From positions 6,274,263 to 6,338,262 of the forward strand of contig CM025852.1 of assembly GCA_003952965.2 (NCBI GenBank): a stretch of DNA of 64,000 nucleotides. The letters are read 5' to 3'. The DNA comes from Morella rubra. Taxonomy: Eukaryota; Streptophyta; Magnoliopsida; Fagales; Myricaceae. How positions within the stretch are numbered: the first letter of the stretch is position 1; each line of letters starts with the position of its first letter. Positions 16,729 to 28,700 of this stretch are shown piece by piece. The notes under the pieces are model-generated. The model was not told the origin of the DNA. It did no database searches and saw only the letters and a list, made by a program, of their open reading frames with translations. The translations under genes and the position numbers were made by a program.

Positions 16729-16834
16729 GGTCTTGCCCGAGAACCAACCCTTCGTAGTTAAGGCAAAGCTTGTCTCCAAGATTGCCGAGAAGAAGATCAA
16801 GGAGGCCGGTGGGGCCGTGGTTCTCACTGCGTAG
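16394..16834 (+). CDS. RPL27A: 60S ribosomal protein L27a (uL15)
   Basis: Component of the cytosolic large ribosomal subunit (uL15 family). It is a single open exon of 146 residues, the usual length for plant L27a. It begins [20 protein letters not shown] and carries the conserved basic, glycine- and histidine-rich start ([20 protein letters not shown]), then [20 protein letters not shown], and later [10 protein letters not shown], the uL15 signature area. It is GC-richer than its surroundings. Absence of introns is normal for this plant family. The ATG at 16394 is chosen because it gives the exact family N-terminus; an upstream in-frame ATG at 16328 lies inside the leader. Confidence 0.97.
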
Positions 16835-17508
16835 GATGTCACTGGGTACTTGGGGGTTTTATGCTTTATGGGGTTTGATGGTTAGGTTTTATTTTTGTTG
16901 ATTTTAATGAATCTGAACTTGTTTAGTTACTGTTGGATCTGATACTGTCGAGGTCATTTTCACGGCAAATGCTATAAATTTTGATCTTTTTAATTTGATT
17001 GTGCTATGCATTTTTATATTATGCTTGGATATCCATTTCTGAGTTGGGAAAAAGGTGTCAAAAGATCGGATCCACATGAAAAAGATTGCCATTTTATGGT
17101 TAAGACAACATGAGGCCAAAGTCCTCTGCTTCGATGATATTGTTTTAGGCTTTAGGAACTCAAAAGTTCCAAGTACAAAATGTTGGTTTGATTTGTTGAC
17201 TGGGACATTCGTGCTTAGAGTTTTTAGACAATTGAGTATTGGCCTCCTAGTATGGCTCTTTTTCTGCTAGTGCATGTTGCAGTCAGCAGAAGTGAACGAT
17301 TTACTATGGTTGTGCTAGCTATTGCTGTTGGATGTCTTTTTCATGGAGATTAGTTTTCAGATCTTGGTCATATTTGATTAACATTGATAAAAACTCGAGG
17401 AAATCTGATCCATTAGTAGTCAATGTTGAGCGGGGTCCTTGAAAGATTGATCTAGTGAGAAGTTGTAGAAATGAGGATGCAAGACTGAACACGGCCTTCA
17501 TTCGCTTC

Positions 17509-18014
17509 GAGTGTCGGTGTCTAAAACATCAAACGCGCTATTGTGAGGGCTTGGTAAGGTTTTCATATTTCATCTACTGAATCTGGGCTAACCTCCATAT
17601 CTGATAGGAATCGAAAACTTAGCCTGTCTGGTAAATTAGAAGTTTCATCATCGGGGCTTCTATCATGCAAGTGAATTCGAGTGTCGGTGTCTAACATCAA
17701 ACACGCTATTGTGAGGGCTTGGTAAGGGTTTCATATTTCGTGTACTGAATCTGGCAAACCTCCATATCTGATAGGAATTGAAAACTTCGCCTGTCTGGTA
17801 GATTAGAAGTTTCAGATCATCGGGGCTTCTATCATGCAAGTGATCTGAGTGTCGGTGTCTAACATCAAACACGCTATAGTGAGGGTTTGGTAACGGTTTC
17901 ATATTTCTTGTACTGAATCTGGGCAAACCTCCATATCTGATAGGAATTGAAAACTTCGCCTGTCTGGTAAATGAGAGGTTTCAGATTATCTGGGCTTCTA
18001 TCATGCAAGTGAAG
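17509..18014. repeat. Three tandem copies of a ~168-bp unit
   Basis: Units begin with GAGTGTCGGTGTCTA at 17509, 17679 and 17847, so the period is about 168-170 bp. Each contains AACATCAAACACGCTAT (first copy slightly different), GTGAGGG, TTTCATATTTC, ACCTCCATATCTGATAGGAA, CGCCTGTCTGGTA and CGGGGCTTCTATCATGCAAG. Copies 2 and 3 are more alike than copy 1. It lies about 675 bp downstream of RPL27a. It does not encode a conserved repeat protein. Confidence 0.85.
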
Positions 18015-20167
18015 TCAGGTTGTACATTTGCTAATGCTTTTCTCTTCTGTGCGCATAACAATCCCAATGGCTTGGACAGGGCCAACGAAGCACTCATTCT
18101 TATTACTGCGTGTATCAATGGAGACTCCTAAGGCGAACGAATGTCATCTGCATTCTCGAGGGGAAAGCTGCGTTCAGATGGTTTTTGGTTTATGGGTCTA
18201 ACATGAAGCCAAAGCACAATGAAGGATGTCTCTATGTCCAAAGAAAGAAAATTTCAGTCAGAAGACGAGCATTTTCGAATAAATTTGTGCAGGATAGCCT
18301 AACGGCAAACAATATCCCATGAGGTCCAATATACTTGTTCGAATAAAAGTCTCTGTTTTTTGGGTCGAGAGAGGTGAAAAAACCCAATGAGGGTCCATTA
18401 AAATGGGCCTGTTACGACTTCGTGAGAACAAGTCTTTCGTTCTCAAGTCCAGAAGAACCCAGATATATAGTTTGGATGAACCTTGTTAGTGGCGTTATGA
18501 TTTATGAATATATATATTCCCTCTTCGTCCATTTTTGTGACGAGGCTGTCCTCTGTTTCTTTCCAAGCAAATGGTATGTGACTCCGAATATGCGCATAGA
18601 ATTGACCGTAAGGTCGTATTATAATCATCTGGTCTACCTTGGGAGCCATTATTATTAACCTCTGCGAGTTCATTGGACAATGCAATATTGGTTTCAAGAC
18701 GAACAGAGCATCATCGAGGAACCATCACCTCCACCCAAAAAGTTAAAAAACAAAGCCATGATAATGTCCACGACAACAACGATGACGATCTGGTAGGAAA
18801 CAAAATTGCAAAAGCAACATGTTCATCCCTTGGGAGAAGACTTTTCAACAATCAGACACCTTTCATTTTCCTGGCCACTGGCAAAGGAGGAACAAAACCA
18901 ACCAAAAACAACTCAGTACTAGATGGGGTATCTGCCTCAATTCTGGGATTGTTTTTAGTATATGCAAAAGTGGTTTTAGTTTAAAGGGTGGCAGAGAAAA
19001 GAGCACAACATTCCCTTAGTTTGATAGGAAAAAATCTGGAACTGGACCACTGCTGAGAGACCAAAATTTGTCTCAATCCAACAGTTACTTCATGTGCAAA
19101 AGCTCACCAGTACTCTTCAGACAGAACAAGTTTTACTCAAATTATTTCCAATGTGACCTTAGAACCAATGCGGTCCCTAAATTGACCTATTAGTAGGGCC
19201 TAACGTAGAAGTCATTAGCACCGAGTACCTAACATCACTGCTAGAAATAGTTTGGATGGTAACTGGCATACAGGTTTGTTTGTCTTTTCTTTTAGCAGTA
19301 GGCGTTTCCAGATGATTTCTCTACAGACTACAGAGTATACCAACCACAAAGCCGATAATTTTTTGACTTGACGTGCTTTGAAGTTTACCAGACAAATGCC
19401 GGAGCTCTAGGTTCAACTTTTCTTTCATCCGATGGGAAACGGGAAGATTCCAGATAGAACCTATAAGAAAAATTCAAAGCAGAGGAAAACATAGCAACAA
19501 AAGATTTTCAATCACTTCAATTCGAAAATTTCAGCAGTTTAGAAAAGATATGAAATTTACGATTAAGGTTGCAAGTAGGGCTAAGAGTATCGGAAGATTC
19601 TGAACCAATCTTTTTTTTTCCCCCTAAAAGTTCTCTTTTCCTGCTTTCCTCCCTAGTGCAGGAGGGAGAAAGGGATGGAAATGCTTCTAATAATTAAACA
19701 AGAGACAGTTATGGTAAAAAAAAAAAAAAAAAAAAAGCATCTAGCTTGTCGAAATTACGGGTATAAAAGAAAAAAAAAATATAATTTTAAAAAAAAAATA
19801 TAATATTAAATCCTAATACATGATCTACACTAGAATAACATCAAATAATACAAGATCTAAATAAGAACCATATATTATACATATCTTTTTTCATATTATA
19901 TGTTATCGAGTAAAATATTATAGAAGATCTAATTTGAGTATAAAGTAGTAACAAAATAAGAAATACCTCGTCTTAAAAAACAAAAAGTGTAAGTCCTACG
20001 AGATAGATCTCTTAAAATGGTGTGCATAAAATTGATCTCATAATCTCGTAAGCGAAAAGTCTATGACTTACCTAATAATGAAAGTATCAAACTTGCGTCT
20101 ATATAATTTAAATTTCATATATACGTGAAAATCCTAACCATTCAGCTAGCGCCTGCGGAGGATAAAG
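18015..20167. other. Non-coding stretch
   Basis: No gene was recognised. From about 19700 to 20110 it is strongly AT-rich, with a run of about 20 A near 19717-19737 and further A-runs after it, possibly the tail of an old retroposon. The longest open frames (about 100 codons near 18673) show no family resemblance. Confidence 0.3.
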
Positions 20168-20317
20168 GACCTCATATTTAGTGTGTACACTGTGCAGAAG
20201 ATGAAGCAGAGGAGATGGACCTCATCTTTAGTGCGTACACTGTAAAGAAGATGAAGCAGAGGAGATGAACCTCATCTTTGGTGCGTACACTGTGCAGAAG
20301 ATGAAGCAGATGAGATT
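20168..20317. repeat. Three tandem copies of a 50-bp unit
   Basis: The unit GACCTCATCTTTAGTGCGTA followed by CACTGTGCAGAAGATGAAGC and AGAGGAGATG recurs at 20168, 20218 and 20268 with only a few substitutions. The period is 50 bp, not a multiple of three, so it is not a protein repeat. Confidence 0.85.
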
Positions 20318-21402
20318 TCTGCCCTCAAGTTGCCTCAACTTGGCCTTTGTGACATATGGCTTCAGTCTCCTACTCTCCTAGAGAAGAGGAGCTCTTTCCT
20401 TAGTTCCTGTCCCTCAGGACTGACGTAACCCTAGTGATCTATGCTTCCTTTTTTTTATATTCGCTCTCTTCTGCTTTTCGTGCTGTGGTCCTGGTGGATC
20501 CTGTCGTTTTCTGCGCAAACCAACAGGATTCACCCACCAAATGTGCAGCTCCCTGAACTTGTGACTCTACAAAATGTGCAGAGCCACCTGTCCTGTCTGA
20601 TTTGGCCGGAACACCAATTTCTTTATGTGATAGGTGCTACTCAGATCAAGTGGCAGCTAGGGTCCAGCATGGAAAATGAGTTGGATATTCTCCAGTACTC
20701 CTGTACATAGTTTTTTTTTTAATGCGTGGACAGCACGCAGGTTCATTAACTATGAAGGTCCCGCACAAAGTTTGAAGCATATCCACTTCTTTTTTAAGGC
20801 ATCTCAAAGTGCATTTGGAGTTTACTTATGAAGTGGAACCACACACACTCACCAAAAAAAAGGTCCGGTTGGAAAACCCCATTATTCAAACACAGTTCCT
20901 TCTCAAGTGGAACCAGTACACCCATGATGGAGAATGAGTAGACCCAATTTTATTTTATCTTATTTTTGCTGTTTTCACTTCCTTGACTTTTCCCCCACCC
21001 TGATTTGTCTCTTTGTGTTCTTCGAAAAGTACTCGTTGTACAATCTGAAAATAACCATTCTCTAGTCAGTGGGCTAAGGTTGTAATGGAGATGTTGAAAA
21101 CATTGACTGGAACTTGAGAGGTTGTTTGGATAATCATCAATCTCAATCCAATCCATGGAGTCAAAAAGAGACCCGTTACAAGTGTTTAGAAGCTCAAAAC
21201 AGACAGTTACTATGTTAATCCACTTATTAAACAGGTAACTTTCGGTTCTATGGTCGGTCCACGACGTCGGGAAGAGACAAACACAGGATCATAGGGTAAG
21301 GAAAACTTTTATCATTAGGAATAATCCCTTGAAGACCTAGTTCAATTCCATATCTAGAACGTACATGGACATATATTTGCTCTTGGGTGCATGCCCGTGT
21401 GG

Positions 21403-21404
21403 TA

Positions 21405-21427
<23 letters not shown>
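21403..21427. repeat. TA microsatellite
   Basis: An uninterrupted TA repeat of about 12 units, followed directly by a T-run up to 21439. Confidence 0.9.
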
Positions 21428-21435
<8 letters not shown>

Positions 21436-23153
21436 TTTTGTATTTGGACCTAATAAAGTTGCAGTGATTTATAAAAATGAATGAAATATTGACAGGTAAT
21501 TAAAAACTAGGGAGTTAGTTTTTAATTAGTTACTAAAATATTAATCGTATAGTGTCTGAGTGGAGGTAGGTAAGGGTGGTCACTCAGCTTTGCTTAAAGG
21601 AAAGCATCATTGTCATGTGGAGGTCTGTTGCTTTCCACCATCAACAATGACCGGATGCTTTTTTGTAACTTTTCTTTCTTGCTTGTTTCTTATTAATATT
21701 GGATACTTTCATCTTCCCCAAACAGATCGTTTCAATGGCCTTTTGCCAGCACTTTGACACTCATGGGATAGCTCAAGGGTCATTAAATAAAGAAAAGAAA
21801 AAACAACTGGATGTTTAACATGTTGATTCCACTTTTTAACTCTAGATAAGTTTATCAAAGAGAAAAATATAAATTTTGCACCCTTCAACTATGTAGTTCT
21901 TAACACTTTACACCCGAATTTATTATTTTTGTCATATTAAATCCGACAACTATTTTGTTTTTAATCAAAACCTTAGAATTCATTCATAAAGAAAATGTTC
22001 AGAGAGGCTAGTCTTTACATACAACCATGGTAGAATAGAAACTTGCTCAGAAAACAGAAAAATTGCCTCCATGTTGAGACTCAAAAGCGGCCTAATGAGC
22101 TAACTAATGCGCTAAATAATTTGCACCTCTAAGTTCATATAACTGTCTTAAGAGATGGTGTAAGACCTCAATCTCATCGTAGATGCACCATTAAGTTTTG
22201 TTGGGGAAGCTATGAATGGCTTTAGTGGCATTCTCCAAATCTTCTTTCAAAATAACATTTCAATACTCTATAATTGGAAGGTATAAAATATATTTATTTT
22301 TTTTTTTTTTTTACAAGTTATGAATTATTTTTACAAGTTTATAAATTATTTTTACAAGTTACATGCAGTCTAGTGGCTTTAAATACCATAAAGTCCACGA
22401 AATATGCGTAAACAAAACAATTTTCTTGATTATTAGTTATAATTTATTAGGTTAAAATAAAATTTTATTAGTTCCTCATGGATTATGATCATTTCTTTTT
22501 TATGTACCTTTTGTAGTTTTAAAAACTCTTAATGTTACTTTTATTCTACCTAACCATTATTCCCTACACACATATACATGTACACATGTAATATATATAT
22601 GTTTGAAGAATATATATTACGGGAAGCTACATACAAGAGAATAGGTGGTAAACATGTTAGGGACATCTCTACTCTCACATTAAATAGTTTACTGTTTTAG
22701 TATCCAATTATATATCATATGATGATTTAATCCTCTATATGAATGAATGATCATTTGAGCAATCCTATTTCCAGGAATTTTTTAAATGCCGATCTAATCA
22801 AAGCTTTTCAAAAATGTCATGTTAGCACTTTTTGTGAATTATTCTTCTTCATACTTATTTGAGTGAGATCAAGGGAATTGTGAAGGTGTAATACTGATAG
22901 CCATTAAGAACAAATATAGATTTTCTGTAATTTATTACTCGAATTAAATGGTAATTAATAGAGATAGTAATGAATAATGTGTAGGACTCATATGTTATGT
23001 ATATCTTTAAATTAGACCATTCAATTTGAGTATCAAATATCATAATCTATGCAGATCATGTGGTCCTACATTAAGATCTATTGTCCAATAACTAATACGG
23101 ACATTATAGAATATCTCAAATCAACCAAAAAATATATGGACAAAAATACCCTT

Positions 23154-23180
23154 TATATATATATATATATATATATATAT
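23154..23180. repeat. TA microsatellite
   Basis: About 13 uninterrupted TA units followed by a short T-run in otherwise AT-rich non-coding DNA. Confidence 0.9.
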
Positions 23181-24029
23181 TTTTGCATTTTGATCCTCCA
23201 AATTTTATTGTAGTGAAACTTATCCCAATGTTTCAATCCTAACTTCGTTACTAATAAAACCTGCAAGATCTGATATCTGAATTGTATTATTTAATTGTTC
23301 TTTTGACTATATAATTGAAACAATAAATTGGAGACATCATAATGATTTATTACTGATCAAGATTTTATGTAATTCTATGCTCGAATTATATGATAGAATT
23401 TAGATAAATAGATACAATAGGTCGATTTTATTATAAAGCTAAAATTTTATATTATCAGATATGGATAATATTAAATAGCATAGAGTCACTTAATATATTT
23501 ATCTCTCTTTAAAATTTTACTATACAATTTAAATAAATAAAAAATTACAGAATATCTGAATCCATTGATTACACCCCTTTAGCAAAGAGATTATTCCATT
23601 CCCTTTTAGCAACTCTTCGGCGTAAACAAAGGACCTTCCGCAAGTCTTTTTAGATCTCCGCAAGAAAAACAAAAAAAATCTCTTAAATCCTATATTGAAT
23701 TACGTAAATCTTACGTGTCCTGTTGGCCAGTTAAAGTTTATAAGGTGTAAAGAAATCGGGCGAAGATATGGGAATATGCTTTGCACGGACAACTGGAAAT
23801 TTTTACGGATAGATGTACCTTCTCCAGCTAAAAAAGGAGTTAGATTGCACAGCCCTAAATGAGTCTAAGCTGTCCAACCACGTGATACCTCTATTTCTTC
23901 TCCAATCAACTTCAACAACGTACCGCTAGTTTTTGGCACGTAATAAGATATAAAATCCAATTCTAGCATTTAACAATAAATATCTTTCTTTAATACATGA
24001 AATCCCTCCTCATTTGCCCTTTATTGGCA

Positions 24030-24379
24030 TAAATAAGTGGCTTTTTGGAGGTGGTATTGGAGGCTGACTCGGCAATTGTTATAAAGGCTGGCCTCCTGTT
24101 TCGGACTGGCGCATTTCCTCCTCTGTTAAGGACATTCACGAAGCATGCTGTCGGCTCAAGAATTGGAAGGCATTCTATGTCTATAGAGATGGCGCGTCAC
24201 TTTGCACGTTAGGCAGCTGTCAAAGCTTAGTTTAGTGGATAATTTTCGTGATTCTGAGTTTTATTTTGATTTATCGTGGTTGTATGTCAGTACGGACCTT
24301 TCTTAATGTGATGCATATATTTGCTTAGTATTTTGTTATAGAATAAGATGGAGTTTTGATAAAAAAAAAAAAAAAAAAA
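24030..24379 (+). mobile_element. 5'-truncated LINE 3' end with poly-A tail
   Basis: At 24057 the frame reads LEADSAIVIKA, the style of the RNase H-like domain at the end of plant LINE ORF2. After a frameshift another frame reads SDWRISSSVKDIHEACCRLK then NWKAFYVYRDGAS, also LINE RNase H-like. A 3' tail of non-coding sequence follows and ends in an A-run at about 24361-24379. This is what 5'-truncated target-primed insertions look like. The left boundary is approximate and no target duplication was established. Confidence 0.6.
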
Positions 24380-24579
24380 TGGCGTCCTTCTTTCTTTAAA
24401 ATGCCCAAAATCCAAAAGTTGCAAAATCTTATGCCTTACAATTAAGGCTTCTCACTAACAAATAGAATACCCCAAAAAAAAAAAACTCACAAATTGAACA
24501 AAATATATCCACCGCAAATTATCTTTAATACATAATATCATCTCTTAATGGTACTTATTTTCTCTTAATTTACATATTT

Positions 24580-24776
24580 GGGTGGTGTTCTTTTTTTCAA
24601 AATTTCTGTATATGAAAATTTTCAGCAAAACAAATACACTAAAAATTTTTTATCTTTTACACATATACACTCTACTATTCACAAATTCTAATAAATTTTA
24701 ATAAAGTAAAGATTCTCAAAATTTCGAATAATAATTTTAGAAATATTTTCTGAAATTTTAACAAACGAATGCCTCC
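24580..24776. mobile_element. Degenerate MITE related to those at 56.4 and 57.5 kb
   Basis: This starts GGGTGGTGTTC and ends AACAAACGAATGCCTCC. It aligns with 56406-56599, sharing TTTTACACATA, CACAAA..CTAATAAATTT and TTTTAGAAATATT. The ends are imperfect inverted repeats. No target duplication was resolved. Confidence 0.5.
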
Positions 24777-25329
24777 TTAACGTCCTTATTTCCTTATTAT
24801 TTCCTAAATTTCAAAATTTTACTTTCACGCTGTCCATCTAAGATCCCTTGATTGCACTTCTTACGGCAGCAAGAAAAGATACAACAAATAACACTCATCA
24901 TTTCGGCTTTTGAGTCTAAATGAGATTAAAACAGATATAAGTAAAATTAAATAGTGCAGTATTTATCTATTATATCTGAATATTACTACGTAATTCGAAC
25001 AGAATTAGATCTTATTCCGTCTGAATCGTACAAAAACAGTGAGGCCCAGCCTTGGCATATTCAAAAAAGTAAGGCCTTATACGAAAATAACACGAATCTG
25101 TCCTTGGCCTTATCACGCCAAAATCGAAATATACTTTCTTGGACCCTAATACATGTCCCATTAGTAGTAGCAGCAGATCGCCCTATCAACCCACTTCCTA
25201 CTTATCTCATTGGCCCCCACCACTTTACAAGGCCCCACTGACTTTCCACTTATTTTACAAATAAATGAAAAAAGAAAAAACTGCCAAGAAAACAAAAGAA
25301 AAGGAAAGAGCTTTTGAACAGAAGCAACG

Positions 25330-25382
25330 CACGTGGTCGTCCCCTGTATATAAACCCCCTACCTCTCTCTCTCTCTCTCTCT
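25330..25382 (+). promoter_or_regulatory. Amine oxidase promoter: G-box, TATA box, CT-rich leader
   Basis: CACGTG (G-box, a bZIP/bHLH site) is at 25330-25335, TATATAA at 25347-25353, and a CT microsatellite (25363-25382) starts the leader. The coding start is about 350 bp downstream, giving a long pyrimidine-rich 5' untranslated region, common in plant genes. Confidence 0.55.
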
Positions 25383-25703
25383 CCCCCCAAGAGTTCTCTC
25401 TCTTGCCTCCAAATTACTCTTTTATTTTCTTTCCCCTGTCTCTGTCCTCTGCATTCATGGATACAAACTGGTTTTTGGTCCAAACAATGCCTTGTTCCTG
25501 CTGAGTTTCCACAAATTCTCGTTCTTCAACTTATTTCATATAGCAAGTGAGAAAGAGAGCGCTAGAGAGGGAAAGATAGGGAAAGCAGAGGTGTTGTGGA
25601 AGGGAAGGTAGTGAGTTAGAGGGACTAAGCTTGAGTGCTGTATGTCAGCGGATTGCATTGAGACCTATTGCGGTGGATTTGGCGAGCTCGCGAACCCCTT
25701 GCA

Positions 25704-28700
25704 ATGGCCTCAGCTGCGGAAAAAACGACGGTGTCTAGTTCGTGCTGTGTCAACCGCGATCTTCGGTCTTCTTCTTCCTCCATTTCCCGAGCTGAAACGG
25801 CGGCGGCGGCTTCGGCTCCGGTATCTACAGTCGTCTCCGCCGCCATTGCCGAGCAAGATTGGAGCGTTGTCTCCACCGATCGCCGCAACGATCAGCTCGG
25901 CAAGAAGGTCGCCATGGCGTCCATGATCCGCGCTGTCGATTCGCTTCCAGAACCTTCCGCCAATGCCTCTTCCAAAGGTTCCCCTCTCTGTCTCTGTCTC
26001 TTTTTCTTATACATATCCAGACATATGTATGAATGTGTATTTTCTTCTATTTTTGTTATTTTTTTGTACGGAATGGATGATCTTGGAGGTTCATGTCCAA
26101 TATTCTCGTTTTTTGTTGTCCATTGCCGTTCGCGAGACTCCTAAAATGTCTGTTCGAGGTTCAAATCGAGTTAGCTCGATTTATGTGGTAATTTGGCGTC
26201 AGTATTTTGCGTCGTATACGTTATGAGTAGAGAAAGATAGGGAAAGAAAGGGAGAAACAGCAGAGAGAGATAGAGTTAAAGATAGACTGCTGTGGTGTTT
26301 CCAGTGCTGATTCTAATATTCCTCAGTGTATAATTTATACTTGTTATGAAAATCGTATCATGCAAATGAGCGCTAAAAACCATGTGTATTCTCTTTTTCT
26401 TGTGTACTTTCTAGTGTGTGGGGGAAACTATAAAGGATACATTGTAATGTTCATATATCACAAAGTATTCGTCCTTATTCTCCCCATCGCTATTTCCTTT
26501 GCAAATCTGTTAGCCTTTCAACTCTAGTTCAGTTCCAATCTCGATGCTTCAATTGAATTTGTAGCTGTCTTTCCAGCATGGTTGATAGCAGTTGTGTTTA
26601 GCTTCTGAATTTATAAAAGCATAATTACAAGCTGCATGATTTTGTTCTGTGTTTCTTTCATCATTTTCAAAAATCTTCATTTAGGATATAGACTAAATCG
26701 TAGTGCTCCTTATTATAGCCATTTGTCTTATACTAAATGAAAGTACTGCAAATCTGAAGTTTGATACTGATGCATCCTCATCTCTCTGTTTCTGGATTTT
26801 CTTGAATTGTGTACTGCTTGAGTGCAGTTACTTGTCATATAATTTTGAAAACTACAATGGTGATAATTTCCAATTTATTGATCGCTAAATTTTGTTCCTT
26901 TGGCTGTGAAGGAATCCCACTCATGTTAAGGGCTCAAACAAGCCATCCATTGGATCCTTTATCTGCTGCTGAGATTTCTGTGGCAGTAGCAACTGTCAGG
27001 GCAGCTGGAGCCACACCCGAGGTTGTTAATTACCCTGTTGATTGCTTCATAGGAGATATGTTTGTATTATAATACATTATTTATATTTTGAAAATGGTGA
27101 TTAATTAATATTGGCCCTTTCAGGTGAGAGACAGCATGCGCTTCATAGAAGTGGTTTTGTTTGAACCAGAAAAACATGTTGTTGCTTTGGCGGATGCATA
27201 CTTCTTCCCCCCTTTCCAATCATCTTTAGCTCCAAAGACCAAAGGTGGGCCGGTAATCCCTACGAAACTCCCTCCAAGGCGTGCAAGACTTGTTGTCTAC
27301 AACAAAAAGTCGAATGATACAAGTATATGGATTGTTGAGTTATCAGAAGTACATGCTGTAACCCGTGGGGGGCATCATAGAGGAAAAGTAATTTCATCAC
27401 AAGTTATTCAAGATGTTCAGCCTCCAATGGTATGCTAGTTTACCTGTCTTTTTCTTTTCAACCTCATTTGATCTTGTACTACATCTGTATTTTCTCACAC
27501 AGAAAAAGCATTGCAATTGTTGGTTCTTACCCTTTCTTCTCTGATCACCACTACTTTATGTGCTGTTTTAGTCTTAAAATATGAAAGAACCATATTGCTA
27601 GTATAAATGGTATGTCTCTAAGACTTGCACAAACTATGGAAACCCCTGATCTATTAAAGACAAAAAAGGGCGATGCAGTTGTAAATGCAGCATTATTCCT
27701 CATATCCTTTTTCTTTTGTTTGCTTTTCTTGGTTGTTTGGCTAATCATTGGTTGCAAGGTAGGGAAGAATGGTTTATTTTGGTTTAGGTTACTTCTAGCA
27801 CAGTTGTTTCGGCATTCATGCTTTCTTGGATTACAACTTATTTAACTAGTAGGCTGTAAAATTTCAACCTGAAAGCAATTTGTATGGATGCACCTGGTCT
27901 GAATTAATTTCCTCATTCATACTTGATCTTTTCTCTTCAAGCAATGTTTCAGGTTTGTCTCTTAGACAAGGAAATATCATGGAAGTTTACTTTTGGTTTT
28001 ATTTATATTGTTAGAATGAGCCTGTGCGTGCGAGATAGATAGCTGCAAGAAAATCCAAGCCAAGAAATTTCAAAAGCTATCACAAATATCCTAAAAGCTT
28101 GAATTAGTTTGGAAATTATCTTTTCTTACCTTGAATTGCACTTTGATTATGGATTGTTGTTGTTGAGATATTTATTGTACCCTCCAACCTGGTGAAGAAT
28201 TTTCATATAAAAAATCAACCATTATGCACGAGTTACATTTTCGTTGTATTACTCTTCCATGTACATTTTTGGCTAACAAATCCACAAAAATAATAAATCA
28301 ATTTGGTTTTATTTCACATGTTGTCGGTCTGAACTGCCAGCCCTAGTTTCAAGGCTGCTCTGAAAAGTGTGCTTTCCCAATCTAGCAGCTGTTATTTTTG
28401 AAAAGATATGGAGTACTGTTTGTATGTGTAAGCTGCAATGTGATTTTGCTCAATATTATTCAGGATGCTGTAGAATATGCTGAATGTGAAGCTGTTGTGA
28501 AAGACTTCCCCCCATTTAGAGAGGCAATGAAGAGGAGGGGTATTGAAGACATGGAACTCGTGATGGTTGATCCATGGTATTAATTTCAAAACCAAGTGGT
28601 TTCTGCATATGTTCTATGTAAGTTAGTAAGTAACTTGTGGCTTGGCTCTGTTCTTAACCTTTGCTTTTATATGTATTGTGTGCAGGTGTGTTGGTTATCA

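Larger units (their letters stand above)
20318..24029. other. AT-rich non-coding stretch
   Basis: No convincing coding region. It contains two TA microsatellites (listed separately) and a segment near 21860-21960 whose wording (TTTGCACCCTTCAACTAT) resembles MITE arms elsewhere in the window. A short frame at 20441-20710 starts with a hydrophobic leader but has no homologue I recognise. Confidence 0.3.

Noticed and set aside
20441..20710. 89-codon frame with a hydrophobic start like a signal peptide
   Set aside because: No conserved cysteines or motif, no promoter signal, and it sits in repeat-rich DNA; hydrophobic starts are common by chance in T-rich sequence.
25642..25926. Frame beginning MSADCIETYCGG overlapping the amine oxidase start
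   Set aside because: The +1 frame starting at 25704 joins correctly to exon 2 and gives the family N-terminus; this frame does not.
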